DNA of 64,000 bases from Bacteroidales bacterium (GCA_017551725.1 JAFZKY010000014.1:66721-130720); one strand, 5' to 3'; shown: positions 1 to 8,637, numbered from the stretch's first letter. Program-made: numbers and translations. Notes: generated by a model not told the origin, from the letters alone.

Positions 1-301
1 AAAAATGCCGGAAGATGCCATCGACTGGACCCCTCCGACCAAAGTGGAGATCCCCAACGTGTTCACGCCCAACGGCGACGGCATCAACGACCATTTTGTC
101 ATCAAGGGCATCGAGAATTGCGAAAAACGCCAACTGGAGGTGCGCAACCAGTCCGGCAACGTCGTGTTCCGGAGCAGCCATTACGAGAACGAGTGGAACG
201 GCGACAACTGCCCCGACGGCACATACCGTTTCCAGCTCATCTATTCAAGCCACAACATCAGCCAGACGCTGACCGGCACGGTCACCATTATCCGGAAATA
301 G
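1..301 (+). CDS. 3' end of a T9SS type B (gliding-motility C-terminal domain) secreted protein, 5' truncated by window
   Basis: The reading frame is open to the left edge, so only the last ~99 residues of a longer protein are present; the ATG at 5 is probably internal. The visible part is a complete CHU_C / gliding-motility-associated C-terminal domain. It has the hallmark PNVFTPNGDGIND at residues 18-30, then a beta-sandwich with a basic, aromatic-rich middle and the closing strand TGTVTIIRK. In this family the domain is the type B sorting signal that sends a Sec-exported protein through the type IX secretion system to the cell surface or medium. The N-terminal functional part lies outside the window, so the function of the protein is unknown. 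The next gene is convergent and starts 8 bases beyond the stop. Confidence 0.85.
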   Translation, partial: KMPEDAIDWTPPTKVEIPNVFTPNGDGINDHFVIKGIENCEKRQLEVRNQSGNVVFRSSHYENEWNGDNCPDGTYRFQLIYSSHNISQTLTGTVTIIRK

Positions 302-309
302 AAAAAAGA

Positions 310-1206
310 TTACAGGGCGGAAGCCTTCTCCCTCAACAGTTCCACCGCCTTGATATTGCGGGGGGACACCACATCGATCCAGCCACTTTCGATGGGAAAG
401 ACGTGCTTTTCCTTGACCGCTTTCAACTTGTTGTAGGGATTACTCGAACAGAATGCCTCCATATCCTCCTTGCGGATGAGGATAATGTCGGGATTTTGCT
501 GGAACAGGAATTCGCGGCTCACGTTCCAGTTGGTCACCGAGCCGCCCACATTCTCGCAGCCAGCGAGTTCGATGATCTCATGGATGTGTGTACCTTTGGG
601 GGCGGTGAAATCGCCGGCATCGCCGAAGCCCACCACATAATAGACGCTTTTGCGATCCTTGGGCGCGGGCGCATGGGCTTTCAGGTCAGCGATTTTCTCC
701 CGCCAGCGGGCCGCTTCCGTCTCCGCTTTCTCCTCGCACTGCGTGATGCGCCCGATGACCTCCATCATGTCGGCCATGCCCTCCAGCGACTTCTCCTCCA
801 CGATGCAGATGACGGGGATGCCCATCTTCTCGATGGCATCCACATCCTTTTGAGAAATCATGGAGCCGATGAGCACCACATCGGGATGCAGCGAGAGCAA
901 CACTTCGAAGTTGATGTTGTGCATCCCGCCGATCTTGGTGATCTTTGACGTTTCAGGCGGATATTCGCAGAAATCGGACACACCCACCAGCTTGTCCTGC
1001 GCGCCCATGAGGAACATCACCTCGGTGATGGCGGGCGAGATGGAGACAATCCGCTGAGGGGCGGTATCCAACTGAACAGGACGTTGATAGGAGTCCTCCC
1101 AAGTGAAAAAGGCTTCCTGCTTGGGGGCTGTTTTCGGGGAATGACACGCGACAAGCGCAAACAGCAGAACACAAAACGGGGCGAGAAGTTTTTTCAGTTT
1201 CATCAT
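310..1206 (-). CDS. Lipoprotein ABC-transporter substrate-binding protein (BtuF/FecB-like helical backbone family)
   Basis: This 298-residue protein has a lipoprotein signal: a basic start, a hydrophobic stretch and a lipobox ending at Cys21 (LVAC). It then has the two-lobed periplasmic binding protein layout of the metal-receptor class: RIVSISPAITEVMFLMGA at the start of lobe 1, a DVVLIG strand, a long linking helix rich in Glu/Arg (about 150-185), and lobe 2 with the PDIILIRKED strand. The family binds cobalamin, haem or ferric siderophores and passes them to an inner-membrane ABC importer. No permease or ATPase gene is adjacent, so the ligand cannot be assigned; the position of the SPAITE motif fits BtuF-like proteins best. 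The gene is divergent from the S9 peptidase, with its own -7 box at 1234-1241. Confidence 0.82.
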   Translation of the reverse strand: MMKLKKLLAPFCVLLFALVACHSPKTAPKQEAFFTWEDSYQRPVQLDTAPQRIVSISPAITEVMFLMGAQDKLVGVSDFCEYPPETSKITKIGGMHNINFEVLLSLHPDVVLIGSMISQKDVDAIEKMGIPVICIVEEKSLEGMADMMEVIGRITQCEEKAETEAARWREKIADLKAHAPAPKDRKSVYYVVGFGDAGDFTAPKGTHIHEIIELAGCENVGGSVTNWNVSREFLFQQNPDIILIRKEDMEAFCSSNPYNKLKAVKEKHVFPIESGWIDVVSPRNIKAVELLREKASAL

Positions 1207-1233
1207 TCGTCAAGCGGATTTAAAAATCACGTG

Positions 1234-1262
1234 CAAAAATAGCATATTTTCAAAACGGCAAA
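1234..1262 (-). promoter_or_regulatory. Bacteroidota promoter of the binding-protein gene
   Basis: On the minus strand a TATTTTTG box (1234-1241) fits the Bacteroidota -7 consensus TAnnTTTG, and TTTG at 1259-1262 lies 17 bases upstream as the -33 element. The box is 28 bases before the start codon. Called from motif match and position only. Confidence 0.55.
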
Positions 1263-1298
1263 ACCACAAAATATTCCAACACGAAAAACTCTTTTTTG

Positions 1299-1306
1299 TA
1301 TCTTTG
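1299..1306 (+). promoter_or_regulatory. -7 box of the S9 peptidase gene
   Basis: TATCTTTG matches the Bacteroidota -7 consensus and is followed by GC and a short leader. It decides the start of the next gene: an ATG at 1304 would lie inside the promoter, so translation must begin at 1331. No clear -33 TTTG is visible. Confidence 0.6.
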
Positions 1307-1330
1307 CCGCTCATTTTTAACAAAACCGAC

Positions 1331-3424
1331 ATGAATAAAAATGTAATCCTCCTGACCATATTTATAATGATGTTTTGCAGTTGTAACCATAAGGAAAAAA
1401 CCGACATTGACGGTGTCATCGGCAAGGAGAACCGGGAGGCTCCCGATTTCTCGAAAGGCGTTCTGGATGAGAAGATTCTCTGGTATTTAGGACGCTTGTC
1501 CGACGTGCAGGTGTCGCCTGATGGCAAGACACTGTTATACAGCGTGAAATATTACGATTATCAAAGCAACAAAGGCAACGCCGAACTCTACACGATGCCC
1601 ATTGACGGCGGCGAAGCCACTCGACTGACCATCACGCCCAACGACGAGATGCAGCCCGTATGGCGGCCCGACGGCAAAAAGATCGCCTACCTGTATGCTG
1701 ACGACCAAGGCACCCAGATCTGGGAATGCGACCCTGACGGCTCCAACGCCAAACAGCTCACCCACGTGGAGGGCGACATCAACAGTTTCAGTTATGCACC
1801 GGACATGAAGCACTTGTGCTACGCGAAGAACGTGCGCATTGAGCCCACCATCGCCGAACGCTACCCAGACCTCCCGAAGGCCAACGCCATGATCTACGAC
1901 GACCTGATGTACCGCCATTGGAACTATTGGGCCGACGGCACCTACAGCCATCTCTTCATCGCCGACTATCCCACATGCGAGAACAGCACCGACCTGCTGG
2001 AGGACCAGCGTTTCCACAGCCCGAACCCGCCGTTCGGCGGCATGGAGGAGATTGCCTGGAGCCCGGACGGCAAACAGCTGGCATACGTCTGCAAGAAACT
2101 CACCGGCAAGGCGTTTGCCGAAAGCACCAATACAGACATCTTCCTCTACAACTTAGATAATCGTGAAACTGTCAATCTGAGCGAGGCGAACAAAGGCTAC
2201 GACATGGACCCCGTCTTTTCGCCCGATGGCCGCAAACTGGCCTGGTGGAGCATGGAAACCGACGGCTTTGAATCGGACAAACACCGGCTGGTCATTTACG
2301 ACTTCGACCAGAAAACCCTGGAAGATTACACGGCGGATTTCGACCAAGATGCCACCAACCTCTCCTGGGCCGCCGACAGCCGACGCCTCTATTTCAACAG
2401 CTGCAAAGAGGCCACCTACCAAATCTATTCCTTGGACATTGCCACACGCCAGATTGAACAAATCACCGACGGCGATTACGACTACAACACCTTGCAGGTG
2501 TGCGGCGACCGGATCATCGCCACCCGCACCACGCACGCCTCCCCGTCCGAAATTTACAGCATCAGCCTGAAAACCAAGGAGGTAAAACAGTTGAGTTTCA
2601 TCAACAAAGACATTCTGGACAAAATCACCTTGGGTAAAAGTGTGAAAAGATGGGTGAAGACCACCGACGGCAAGCAGATGCTCGTATGGGTGATCCTGCC
2701 CCCGAACTTCGATTCTACGAAGACCTACCCTGCACTCCTTTACTGCCAAGGCGGTCCGCAGTCTTCCGTCAGCCAGTTCTTCTCGTATCGCTGGAATTTC
2801 CAGATGATGGCGGCGCACGACTACATCATCGTGGCCCCGAACCGCCGCGGCCTGCCCGGTTTCGGACAGGAATGGAACGATGAGATCAGCGGTGACTTCG
2901 GCGGACAGTGCATGAAAGACTATCTTTCCGCCATTGACGATATAGCCAAAGAGCCCTACGTGGATGCCAACCGGCTGGGATGCGTGGGAGCCAGTTTCGG
3001 CGGATTCTCCGTCTATTGGCTGGCAGGCCATCACGACAAGCGGTTCAAAGCCTTCATCGCCCATTGCGGCATGTTCAACTTTGAGAGTTGGTACAATACC
3101 ACAGAGGAACTCTTCTTCGCCAACCACGACATCGAGGGTCCCTATTGGAAAAATCCCACCCCGAAAAGCTATTCTTTCTCGCCGCACAAGTTTGTTGGCA
3201 ACTGGGACACGCCTATTTTGGTCATCCACGGCGGCAACGACTTCCGCATACCCTACACAGAAGGCATGCAGGCCTTCGATGCGGCTCAGATTCAGGGCAT
3301 TCCCAGCCGCTTCCTCTTCTTCCCCGACGAGTGCCATTTCGTCTCCAAACCGCAAAACGCCATGCTCTGGCAACGCGAGTTCTTCCGCTGGCTTGACCAA
3401 TGGCTGAAACCTGACGAAAAATAA
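1331..3424 (+). CDS. S9 family prolyl oligopeptidase-type peptidase (DPP5-like), exported lipoprotein
   Basis: The start at 1331 was chosen because an upstream in-frame ATG (1304) overlaps the -7 box, and because 1331 gives a clean lipoprotein signal (ILLTIFIMMFCSC). The 697-residue product has an N-terminal seven-bladed beta-propeller made of WD40-like PD40 repeats (SPDGKTLLYS, RPDGKKIAYLY, SPDGKQLAYV, SPDGRKLAWW). A C-terminal alpha/beta hydrolase domain begins near residue 440. The catalytic triad is visible: Ser555 in GASFGG, Asp637 in HGGNDFRIPY and His669 in DECHF. Length and layout match the bacterial dipeptidyl peptidase 5 group, which removes dipeptides from peptides in the periplasm and supports asaccharolytic growth. 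Substrate preference is inferred from the family only. The lptF-like gene follows 42 bases downstream with no terminator between, so they are probably co-transcribed. Confidence 0.9.
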   Translation: MNKNVILLTIFIMMFCSCNHKEKTDIDGVIGKENREAPDFSKGVLDEKILWYLGRLSDVQVSPDGKTLLYSVKYYDYQSNKGNAELYTMPIDGGEATRLTITPNDEMQPVWRPDGKKIAYLYADDQGTQIWECDPDGSNAKQLTHVEGDINSFSYAPDMKHLCYAKNVRIEPTIAERYPDLPKANAMIYDDLMYRHWNYWADGTYSHLFIADYPTCENSTDLLEDQRFHSPNPPFGGMEEIAWSPDGKQLAYVCKKLTGKAFAESTNTDIFLYNLDNRETVNLSEANKGYDMDPVFSPDGRKLAWWSMETDGFESDKHRLVIYDFDQKTLEDYTADFDQDATNLSWAADSRRLYFNSCKEATYQIYSLDIATRQIEQITDGDYDYNTLQVCGDRIIATRTTHASPSEIYSISLKTKEVKQLSFINKDILDKITLGKSVKRWVKTTDGKQMLVWVILPPNFDSTKTYPALLYCQGGPQSSVSQFFSYRWNFQMMAAHDYIIVAPNRRGLPGFGQEWNDEISGDFGGQCMKDYLSAIDDIAKEPYVDANRLGCVGASFGGFSVYWLAGHHDKRFKAFIAHCGMFNFESWYNTTEELFFANHDIEGPYWKNPTPKSYSFSPHKFVGNWDTPILVIHGGNDFRIPYTEGMQAFDAAQIQGIPSRFLFFPDECHFVSKPQNAMLWQREFFRWLDQWLKPDEK

Positions 3425-3466
3425 CACACGTTCTCCTACCCCATTAAACCCAACGGACTCAAAACG

Positions 3467-4597
3467 ATGCAACAGAACATCCTCAAACGGCTGGTTAACA
3501 AACTCCGATCCGTATTTGCGTGGAAGATCATCGATTCGTACATCCTGCGCAAATTCCTCGGATCGCTGGTTTATTCCATCCTGTTGCTGATGACCATCAT
3601 CATCGTGTTCGACGTGTCGGAAAACATCCAGCGTTTCATGGGAAAAGGCATCCCCGTGAAGGAGATCATCACTGGCTACTATCTCAACTTCATCCCCTAC
3701 TTCATCAACCTCTTTATCCCGTTGTTCACCTTTATCAGTGTCATCTGGTTCACCTCCAAGATGTCGTCCCGCAATGAAATCATATCCATCTTGGGCAACG
3801 GCGTCAGCTACAACCGTTTCCTCGTTCCGTACGGGGTGGGAGCCATCGTTATCGTGCTGCTGTCCCTGGTTCTTTCCAACTTCATCGTACCCCACACAAA
3901 CGCGAAACTCAATGAGTTCAAATTTAGGAATTTCGGACGGCAGGCCGTATCTACCACGCTGTTGCACGTCAAAAACTCCGACAGGAGCTATGTGTTTGTG
4001 GAACGATGGGACCGAGGCAACGGAGTCGGGTATTATTTCACCTATGAGGAATTTGAAGGATCGGCTATCCGCAAGAAGATCTCAGCTCAGACCATCCATT
4101 TCGATGAAGAAAGGGAACTTTGGGTCATGGAACACTGCACACGGCGTGTCATCGACGATGAAGGCAACGAGTATGTCTCCTCCGAGCGCCGGATAGACAC
4201 AGCCCTCAACATCCTGCCCCGGAATTTCGACCAGGATATCTATTTGAGCGAAACCATGTCGTATTCCGAGCTGAAGCGGTTCATCCGGGAGGAGAAACGA
4301 AGAGGCTCCAGTTTGGTGGCGCACTATCAGATCGAGCAGAACAAGCGTGTAGCTAATCCGTTGGGTATCATTATAATGACTTTTTTGGGATTGAGTATAT
4401 CCTCGCGCAAAAACCAACGTGGTGTCGGGGTACACCTGTTCATGGGCATGGGACTTGCGTTCACCTTCATCTTCCTGCAACAGGTATCCACGGTGTTCTC
4501 GGTTTCCGGCGGCCTCCCGCCCGTGTTGGGCACCTGGATTCCCAACATCATCTTCTTGTTTATCACATTATTTATGCTGAAAGTGGCTCAGAAATAA
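3467..4597 (+). CDS. LptF/LptG family permease (YjgP/YjgQ)
   Basis: This 376-residue inner-membrane protein has the LptF/LptG layout. Three transmembrane helices come first (about residues 30-50, 75-95 and 115-140), including the family-typical WKIIDSYILRKFLGSL entry. A periplasmic beta-jellyroll domain spans about 145-285, and three C-terminal helices end at the last residue. In the family it is the transmembrane half of the ABC exporter that extracts lipopolysaccharide from the inner membrane and hands it to LptC/LptA. The ATPase is encoded elsewhere. Bacteroidota often carry LptF and LptG apart, and from sequence alone I cannot tell which this is. The gene ends four bases before the end of the convergent symporter gene, and its terminator lies inside that neighbour's coding end. 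Confidence 0.88.
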   Translation: MQQNILKRLVNKLRSVFAWKIIDSYILRKFLGSLVYSILLLMTIIIVFDVSENIQRFMGKGIPVKEIITGYYLNFIPYFINLFIPLFTFISVIWFTSKMSSRNEIISILGNGVSYNRFLVPYGVGAIVIVLLSLVLSNFIVPHTNAKLNEFKFRNFGRQAVSTTLLHVKNSDRSYVFVERWDRGNGVGYYFTYEEFEGSAIRKKISAQTIHFDEERELWVMEHCTRRVIDDEGNEYVSSERRIDTALNILPRNFDQDIYLSETMSYSELKRFIREEKRRGSSLVAHYQIEQNKRVANPLGIIIMTFLGLSISSRKNQRGVGVHLFMGMGLAFTFIFLQQVSTVFSVSGGLPPVLGTWIPNIIFLFITLFMLKVAQK

Positions 4598-4601
4598 AGC
4601 G

Positions 4602-5513
4602 TTACACCTCTTCAGGGTGTTTTTCTGTCCGATCGAGCCGCCATATTTGCCAGCTGTTGAAAAGATTTTGCCAGATGGCATAAAAGGCTAATGTCACAGA
4701 TGTCAACGGGTTCAAAAACGTGTTGGCCATCCAGATTCCCATGGCGGTATTCTTCTGGCCCAGCAGCTGTCCGCCCGCTACCACATCGCCGTAGCGACGG
4801 CCCATCCATCGACCAACACCAAAATTCAACACACAGGTAGCCAAAGAGATAACTCCAAGCCACAAGATATTGGTCACGTTTCCTTTTCCATGTATAAAAA
4901 TGAAATCGATAGTCTGCCCGATAACAATCAGCAACAGAAACGCCCACAGATAGAACGAAACATCCTTGAAGCGGGCGATAGCATCGTTGGCCTGTTTCCA
5001 TACGAGCTGCAGGAGCAACGCCACGAAGAACGGCAGGGCTATCGTTATTCCTATTTTCTTTAAAATCAATAAAAAAGACATCCAAACACCCATATCTTGA
5101 TGCACGCCGATCCACGAGAAGCACAACGGCGTGAAGACAGCGGCCATCAGATTGCCGAAGATGGTGTATTCGGTCACGGTGGCCCTATCCGCGCCCAACA
5201 TACAGGAGACCACCACCACAGAAGAGGCCACAGGGCAGAGGATGCCCATCATCACGCCTTGCGCGAGCAACGTGTTGTGTGACAGCGCCATCGTGCCGTA
5301 ATAGCCCGCCATGCTGACGCCCATCTGGAAGAGCATGATCCACACACACAGCGGGGTGAGTTTCAGCGAACGGATATCGACGGCGGTGAAATTCAGCAAC
5401 AGGATGACAAAGATGAAAAAGGGTACCACCGGCGACAGGAATGCACACCATCGGTGGAGGGCCAATCCCAGCACGATAGCAACCGGCAGAACATAGCTTC
5501 TATATTTTGACAT
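4602..5513 (-). CDS. Bile acid:sodium symporter (BASS/SBF) family transporter
   Basis: The 303-residue protein is almost entirely hydrophobic, with about nine to ten predicted membrane segments and no signal peptide. The C-terminal stretch GQKNTAMGIWMANTFLNP and the earlier GILCPVASSVVVVSCMLGAD resemble the two crossover-helix regions of the BASS fold, where sodium and the organic anion bind. Bacterial members carry bile acids, pantoate or other carboxylates, and the true substrate cannot be read from sequence. The start at 5513 gives a short cytoplasmic N-terminus (MSKYRSY) and lies 24 bases from a -7 box. It is divergent from guaA and convergent with lptF. Confidence 0.82.
   Translation of the reverse strand: MSKYRSYVLPVAIVLGLALHRWCAFLSPVVPFFIFVILLLNFTAVDIRSLKLTPLCVWIMLFQMGVSMAGYYGTMALSHNTLLAQGVMMGILCPVASSVVVVSCMLGADRATVTEYTIFGNLMAAVFTPLCFSWIGVHQDMGVWMSFLLILKKIGITIALPFFVALLLQLVWKQANDAIARFKDVSFYLWAFLLLIVIGQTIDFIFIHGKGNVTNILWLGVISLATCVLNFGVGRWMGRRYGDVVAGGQLLGQKNTAMGIWMANTFLNPLTSVTLAFYAIWQNLFNSWQIWRLDRTEKHPEEV
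4604..4624 (+). terminator. Intrinsic terminator of the S9 peptidase-lptF unit
   Basis: ACACC (4604-4608) pairs with GGTGT (4616-4620) around a 7-base loop, followed by a short T run. The stem is only 5 bp, so it is weak. It overlaps the last codons of the convergent symporter gene. Confidence 0.45.
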
Positions 5514-5536
5514 CCGATTCTGATTTTTTGCGGCGG

Positions 5537-5544
5537 CAAAAGTA
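5537..5544 (-). promoter_or_regulatory. -7 box of the BASS transporter gene
   Basis: On the minus strand TACTTTTG matches TAnnTTTG, 24 bases before the start codon. It is only 11 bases from the oppositely directed guaA box, so the two promoters are back to back. Confidence 0.55.
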
Positions 5545-5555
5545 CGCTTTTTTAG

Positions 5556-5563
5556 TATCTTTG
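5556..5563 (+). promoter_or_regulatory. -7 box of guaA
   Basis: TATCTTTG followed by GCAGCC is the commonest form of the Bacteroidota -7 element. It lies 25 bases before the guaA ATG. No good -33 element is visible at the usual spacing. Confidence 0.6.
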
Positions 5564-5588
5564 CAGCCTCACTTTAGAATGCCCTCTT

Positions 5589-7193
5589 ATGGAAAAAATC
5601 ATCATTCTGGACTTCGGGTCCCAAACCACGCAACTCATCGGACGGAGAGTGCGCGAACTGGACATGTTCTGCGAAATCGTCCCCTACAACAAATTCCCGC
5701 ACGACGACCCGGATGTCATCGGCGTGATCTTGAGCGGTTCCCCGTTCAGCGTGTATGATGAGCGGGCCTTTAAGGTGGATTTGAGCAATATCCGTGGGCG
5801 GCTTCCCATCCTGGGCATCTGCTACGGGGCGCAATTCATGGCGCACACCGGCGGCGGCAAGGTGGAACCTGCCGGCAGTCGCGAGTACGGGCGCGCCAAC
5901 CTTGCCGCCTTCGACCACGACAGCCCTCTGCTGCAGGGCCTTGACGACCATACCCAAGTGTGGATGAGCCACGGCGACACCATCACCCAGCTGCCCGACC
6001 ATTGCCATAAGATCGCCTCCACCGACAAAGTGGAATTTGCCGCCTACCAGTTTGACAACGAGCGAGTTTGGGGTGTGCAGTTCCATCCGGAGGTGTTTCA
6101 TACCGTGCAGGGCACCCAATTGCTCAAGAACTTTGTGGTGGACATCTGCGGCGGGCACCAGACGTGGAGCCCCGCCTCCTTTGTGGAGACCACCGTCGCC
6201 GAGCTCAAAGAGCAGATCGGCAACGACCGCGTGATCCTCGGCTTGAGCGGCGGCGTGGATTCTTCCGTGTGCGCCATGCTGCTCCACCGCGCCATCGGCC
6301 CCAACCTGACTTGCATCTTCGTCGATCACGGCCTGCTGCGCAAAAACGAGTTCCAGAATGTGATGCGCGACTACGAGGGCCTTGGGCTGAACGTTATCGG
6401 CGTGGATGCCAGCGAGAAATTCTTCCGGGAGCTGGAAGGCGTGACCGAACCTGAGCGCAAGCGCAAGATCATCGGCGCCGGCTTCATCGATGTGTTCAAC
6501 GCCGAGGCGCAGAAGATCACCGATGCCAAATGGCTGGCGCAGGGCACCATATATCCCGACCGCATCGAGAGTTTGAGCATCACGGGCATGGTCATCAAGA
6601 GCCATCACAATGTGGGCGGACTGCCCGAGAAGATGCACTTGAAATTGTGCGAGCCGCTGAAATGGCTCTTCAAAGACGAGGTGCGCCGCGTGGGCCGCCA
6701 GCTGGGCATGCCCGAGCACCTCATCACGCGCCATCCGTTCCCCGGACCGGGACTGGCCGTGCGCATCCTGGGCGACATCACGCGCGAGAAAGTGCGTGTA
6801 CTGCAGGAAGCGGACGACATATTCATCCAAGGTCTACGCGACTGGAAAGTGAAACTCAGTGGCGAAGATGCCCGCAAGGTGCTGGCCGCCGGTGTGCCCG
6901 CCAACATGACCAACGGCGAGATCGAGGTTTCCCTTTACGACCAGACCTGGCAGGCCGGCGTTATCCTGCTGCCCATCAAGAGTGTGGGCGTGATGGGCGA
7001 CGAGCGCACCTACGAACGTGCTGTGGCCCTGCGTGCCGTGACCAGCACCGACGCCATGACCGCCGACTGGGCGCACCTGCCCTACGAGTTCATGGCCAAG
7101 GTCTCCAACGACATCATTAATAAGGTAAAAGGCGTGAACCGCGTCTGCTACGACATCAGCTCCAAACCGCCCGCGACGATTGAGTGGGAGTAA
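5589..7193 (+). CDS. guaA: GMP synthase (glutamine-hydrolysing)
   Basis: GuaA converts XMP, ATP and glutamine to GMP in the last step of guanine nucleotide synthesis. The 534-residue protein shows both halves. A class I glutamine amidotransferase domain comes first, with nucleophile Cys78 in GICYGAQ and the His166/Glu168 pair in VQFHPEV. The PP-loop ATP pyrophosphatase then follows with SGGVDSS at 220-226. The C-terminal dimerisation domain carries [14 protein letters not shown] and ends in the conserved [10 protein letters not shown], where Glu-Trp-Glu marks a complete terminus. Length is slightly above the usual 505-525. It is monocistronic, with its own promoter, divergent from the BASS gene. 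Confidence 0.98.
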   Translation: MEKIIILDFGSQTTQLIGRRVRELDMFCEIVPYNKFPHDDPDVIGVILSGSPFSVYDERAFKVDLSNIRGRLPILGICYGAQFMAHTGGGKVEPAGSREYGRANLAAFDHDSPLLQGLDDHTQVWMSHGDTITQLPDHCHKIASTDKVEFAAYQFDNERVWGVQFHPEVFHTVQGTQLLKNFVVDICGGHQTWSPASFVETTVAELKEQIGNDRVILGLSGGVDSSVCAMLLHRAIGPNLTCIFVDHGLLRKNEFQNVMRDYEGLGLNVIGVDASEKFFRELEGVTEPERKRKIIGAGFIDVFNAEAQKITDAKWLAQGTIYPDRIESLSITGMVIKSHHNVGGLPEKMHLKLCEPLKWLFKDEVRRVGRQLGMPEHLITRHPFPGPGLAVRILGDITREKVRVLQEADDIFIQGLRDWKVKLSGEDARKVLAAGVPANMTNGEIEVSLYDQTWQAGVILLPIKSVGVMGDERTYERAVALRAVTSTDAMTADWAHLPYEFMAKVSNDIINKVKGVNRVCYDISSKPPATIEWE

Positions 7194-7281
7194 AGCTCCA
7201 ACTATAGACCTTTGGCTTTGAACTACTTTACTTTCCCGCTTTTAACTTCATTAACCTTACAAACATTATGAACCTCATGAA

Positions 7282-8394
7282 CTATGCCTTTGGCTCTTGG
7301 TCCAGTATTTTTTGGATTTCCGATATCTCCAGACCCAGGTAGTCCTTTATCTGTTCCAGGCTCAATCCATGAGCCAGAAGACACAATATCATATCTCGCT
7401 TCCCCGTCATAACACCTTGTAGGATTCCTTGCTGTTTCCCTTCTTGTAAGCCCAGTTGATTGCCTTTTTGATAACCCTTTTGATAGCCCTCTTCAACTCC
7501 CTGTTTTAGGCCTTCATCCAATCCTTGTTTTCTGCCTTCATCCAGTCCTTGTTTCCGACCTTCATCCAACCCCTGTTTTCGGCCTTCATCTAATCCCTGT
7601 TTTCTACCTTCATCTAATCCTTGTTTTCGACCTTCATCCAATCCCTGTTTTATGGCTTTTTCCATGGCGAAGTCGAAGATGTTCTGACTGTCACGTTCGT
7701 GTTTCAAGTTGCTCTCGTACTGCAGATACTCCTCCCGGCTCAGGTTGGCAAGCTCCGCCTGCTCGAACAACTGGTCAAATATGGGCTCTTTATATACCGG
7801 CGGCCTCTCTTCCAACTGCTCCAAGTTCTGCATCACATATATCCACTTGTCCAGCATGGTGACCAACTCTTCCTCTGTCTTCCTGAATTTGGGCAACTCG
7901 ATGTAAAAGAAGGTTAACTTGTCATAGAACACCTTATGGTTATGCGTGTCCAACAGCTTCACTTCATGGCTGTAATAGATGTCCGGGTCTTCGTCCATGT
8001 CCGAAAACTCAAAATTGATAATGCCGATGGTGTATATCCCCTTCAGCTCGAAATTCCATTTCCCCTTTATCGCCTGCTCCTGTATTGGGAAGGTTGTGTA
8101 ATAGATGCTTCGGTCTTTGAAAAACGGCTGCGTGGAATTCTGCATCTCCACCAATATCTTCTCCCCACGTTCATTGTCACATTGAATGTCCAACACCCCG
8201 TGACGAGAATCCTTTATCATTCCCGTATGTTCGTTTCGCCCATACGTGATATCCCGGATAACCTCGTAGCCCTCCAGAATGGCGTTTAAAAAACTGATCA
8301 ACAACGCTTTGTTTGCCTCCGTCGCAAACAGACGCTTGAAACCGAAATCGAACCTCGGACACACATACCTTGCATCACAATACCTTCTTATCAT
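7282..8394 (-). CDS. Rpn/PDDEXK_2 family nuclease (putative transposase) with tandem 8-residue repeats
   Basis: The 370-residue protein opens with the family signature (PRFDFGFKRLF, then FLNAIL at about 16-42). A PD-(D/E)XK nuclease core follows: DIQCDNERGEKILVEMQ at about 78-94 supplies the Asp and the Glu-x-Gln. The conserved RSIYYTTFPIQEQ follows at about 105. Residues about 246-295 are six copies of an 8-residue unit (K-Q-G-L-D-E-G-R) followed by decayed copies (KQGVEEG, YQKGYQKG, QLGLQEG). This is a highly charged, Gly-rich helical stretch, encoded by six 24-bp DNA repeats. The C-terminus is a short helical domain. Rpn proteins are DNA endonucleases that promote RecA-independent recombination in E. 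coli. The family is often named transposase, but no inverted repeats or target duplication are evident here. Confidence 0.85.
   Translation of the reverse strand: MIRRYCDARYVCPRFDFGFKRLFATEANKALLISFLNAILEGYEVIRDITYGRNEHTGMIKDSRHGVLDIQCDNERGEKILVEMQNSTQPFFKDRSIYYTTFPIQEQAIKGKWNFELKGIYTIGIINFEFSDMDEDPDIYYSHEVKLLDTHNHKVFYDKLTFFYIELPKFRKTEEELVTMLDKWIYVMQNLEQLEERPPVYKEPIFDQLFEQAELANLSREEYLQYESNLKHERDSQNIFDFAMEKAIKQGLDEGRKQGLDEGRKQGLDEGRKQGLDEGRKQGLDEGRKQGLDEGLKQGVEEGYQKGYQKGNQLGLQEGKQQGILQGVMTGKRDMILCLLAHGLSLEQIKDYLGLEISEIQKILDQEPKA
7511..7654 (-). repeat. Six tandem 24-bp repeats inside the Rpn-family gene
   Basis: Units start at 7511, 7535, 7559, 7583, 7607 and 7631. Each begins CCTTCATC on the plus strand and encodes one K-Q-G-L-D-E-G-R unit. 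They differ at a few, mostly synonymous, positions. Because 24 is a multiple of three, gain or loss of a unit keeps the frame. Confidence 0.95.
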
Positions 8395-8421
8395 ATCTTT
8401 ATTGCTTTAAATTTTCGACGG

Positions 8422-8429
8422 CAAAGATA
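8422..8429 (-). promoter_or_regulatory. -7 box of the Rpn-family gene
   Basis: On the minus strand TATCTTTG followed by GCCG lies 28 bases before the start codon at 8394. Motif match only. Confidence 0.6.
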
Positions 8430-8603
8430 ATAAAAATTATGTTTAATTAAACGATAAAATTAAAATATTTTTTATTTTTGGCATTTTTAACAGTTATTTC
8501 TTAATTTTTACTATTGGACATAAACTTTGACTTTGAACTATGAACTTTTTTACTATCCCCTAACCCCTATTCACTATTCACTAACCACTGTCCCCTGACC
8601 CCT
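8430..8603. other. AT-rich, low-complexity spacer without a gene
   Basis: This stretch between the Rpn gene and the first giant gene holds A/T-rich sequence and then short degenerate repeats (AACTTTGACTTTGAACT, CCCCTAACCCCTATTCACT). I see no reading frame, RNA gene or further signal. Similar TTTGAACTTTGA runs occur downstream of the other two giant genes. Confidence 0.6.
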
Positions 8604-8637
8604 AAAAAAGGAGCCGACACTTTCCAGCATCGGCTCC
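8604..8637 (-). terminator. Terminator of giant gene 1
   Basis: Read on the minus strand, GGAGCCGA pairs with TCGGCTCC (8 bp) around a 12-base loop and is followed by six T residues. The same terminator follows all three giant genes. Confidence 0.85.

Noticed and set aside
1304..1330. Upstream starts for the S9 peptidase (1304), pyrH (45573), NSS transporter (51804), MORN gene (53238) and histidine kinase (56567)
   Set aside because: Each lies in, or reads through, a -7 promoter box or a terminator, and each adds residues in front of a normal N-terminus or signal peptide.
2153..3967. Long open frame (~600 codons) on the minus strand opposite the S9 peptidase and lptF-like genes
   Set aside because: It is the antisense shadow of two well-supported genes. 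It has no recognisable domain and a composition rich in His/Val/Gly typical of antisense GC-rich frames.
5574..6830. Minus-strand frame of ~418 codons opposite guaA
   Set aside because: Antisense to a certain GMP synthase; no domain, no promoter, and His/Ala-rich shadow composition.
7511..7654. Short regular repeats that could be read as a CRISPR array
   Set aside because: The 24-bp units are directly adjacent without spacers and encode an in-frame peptide repeat.
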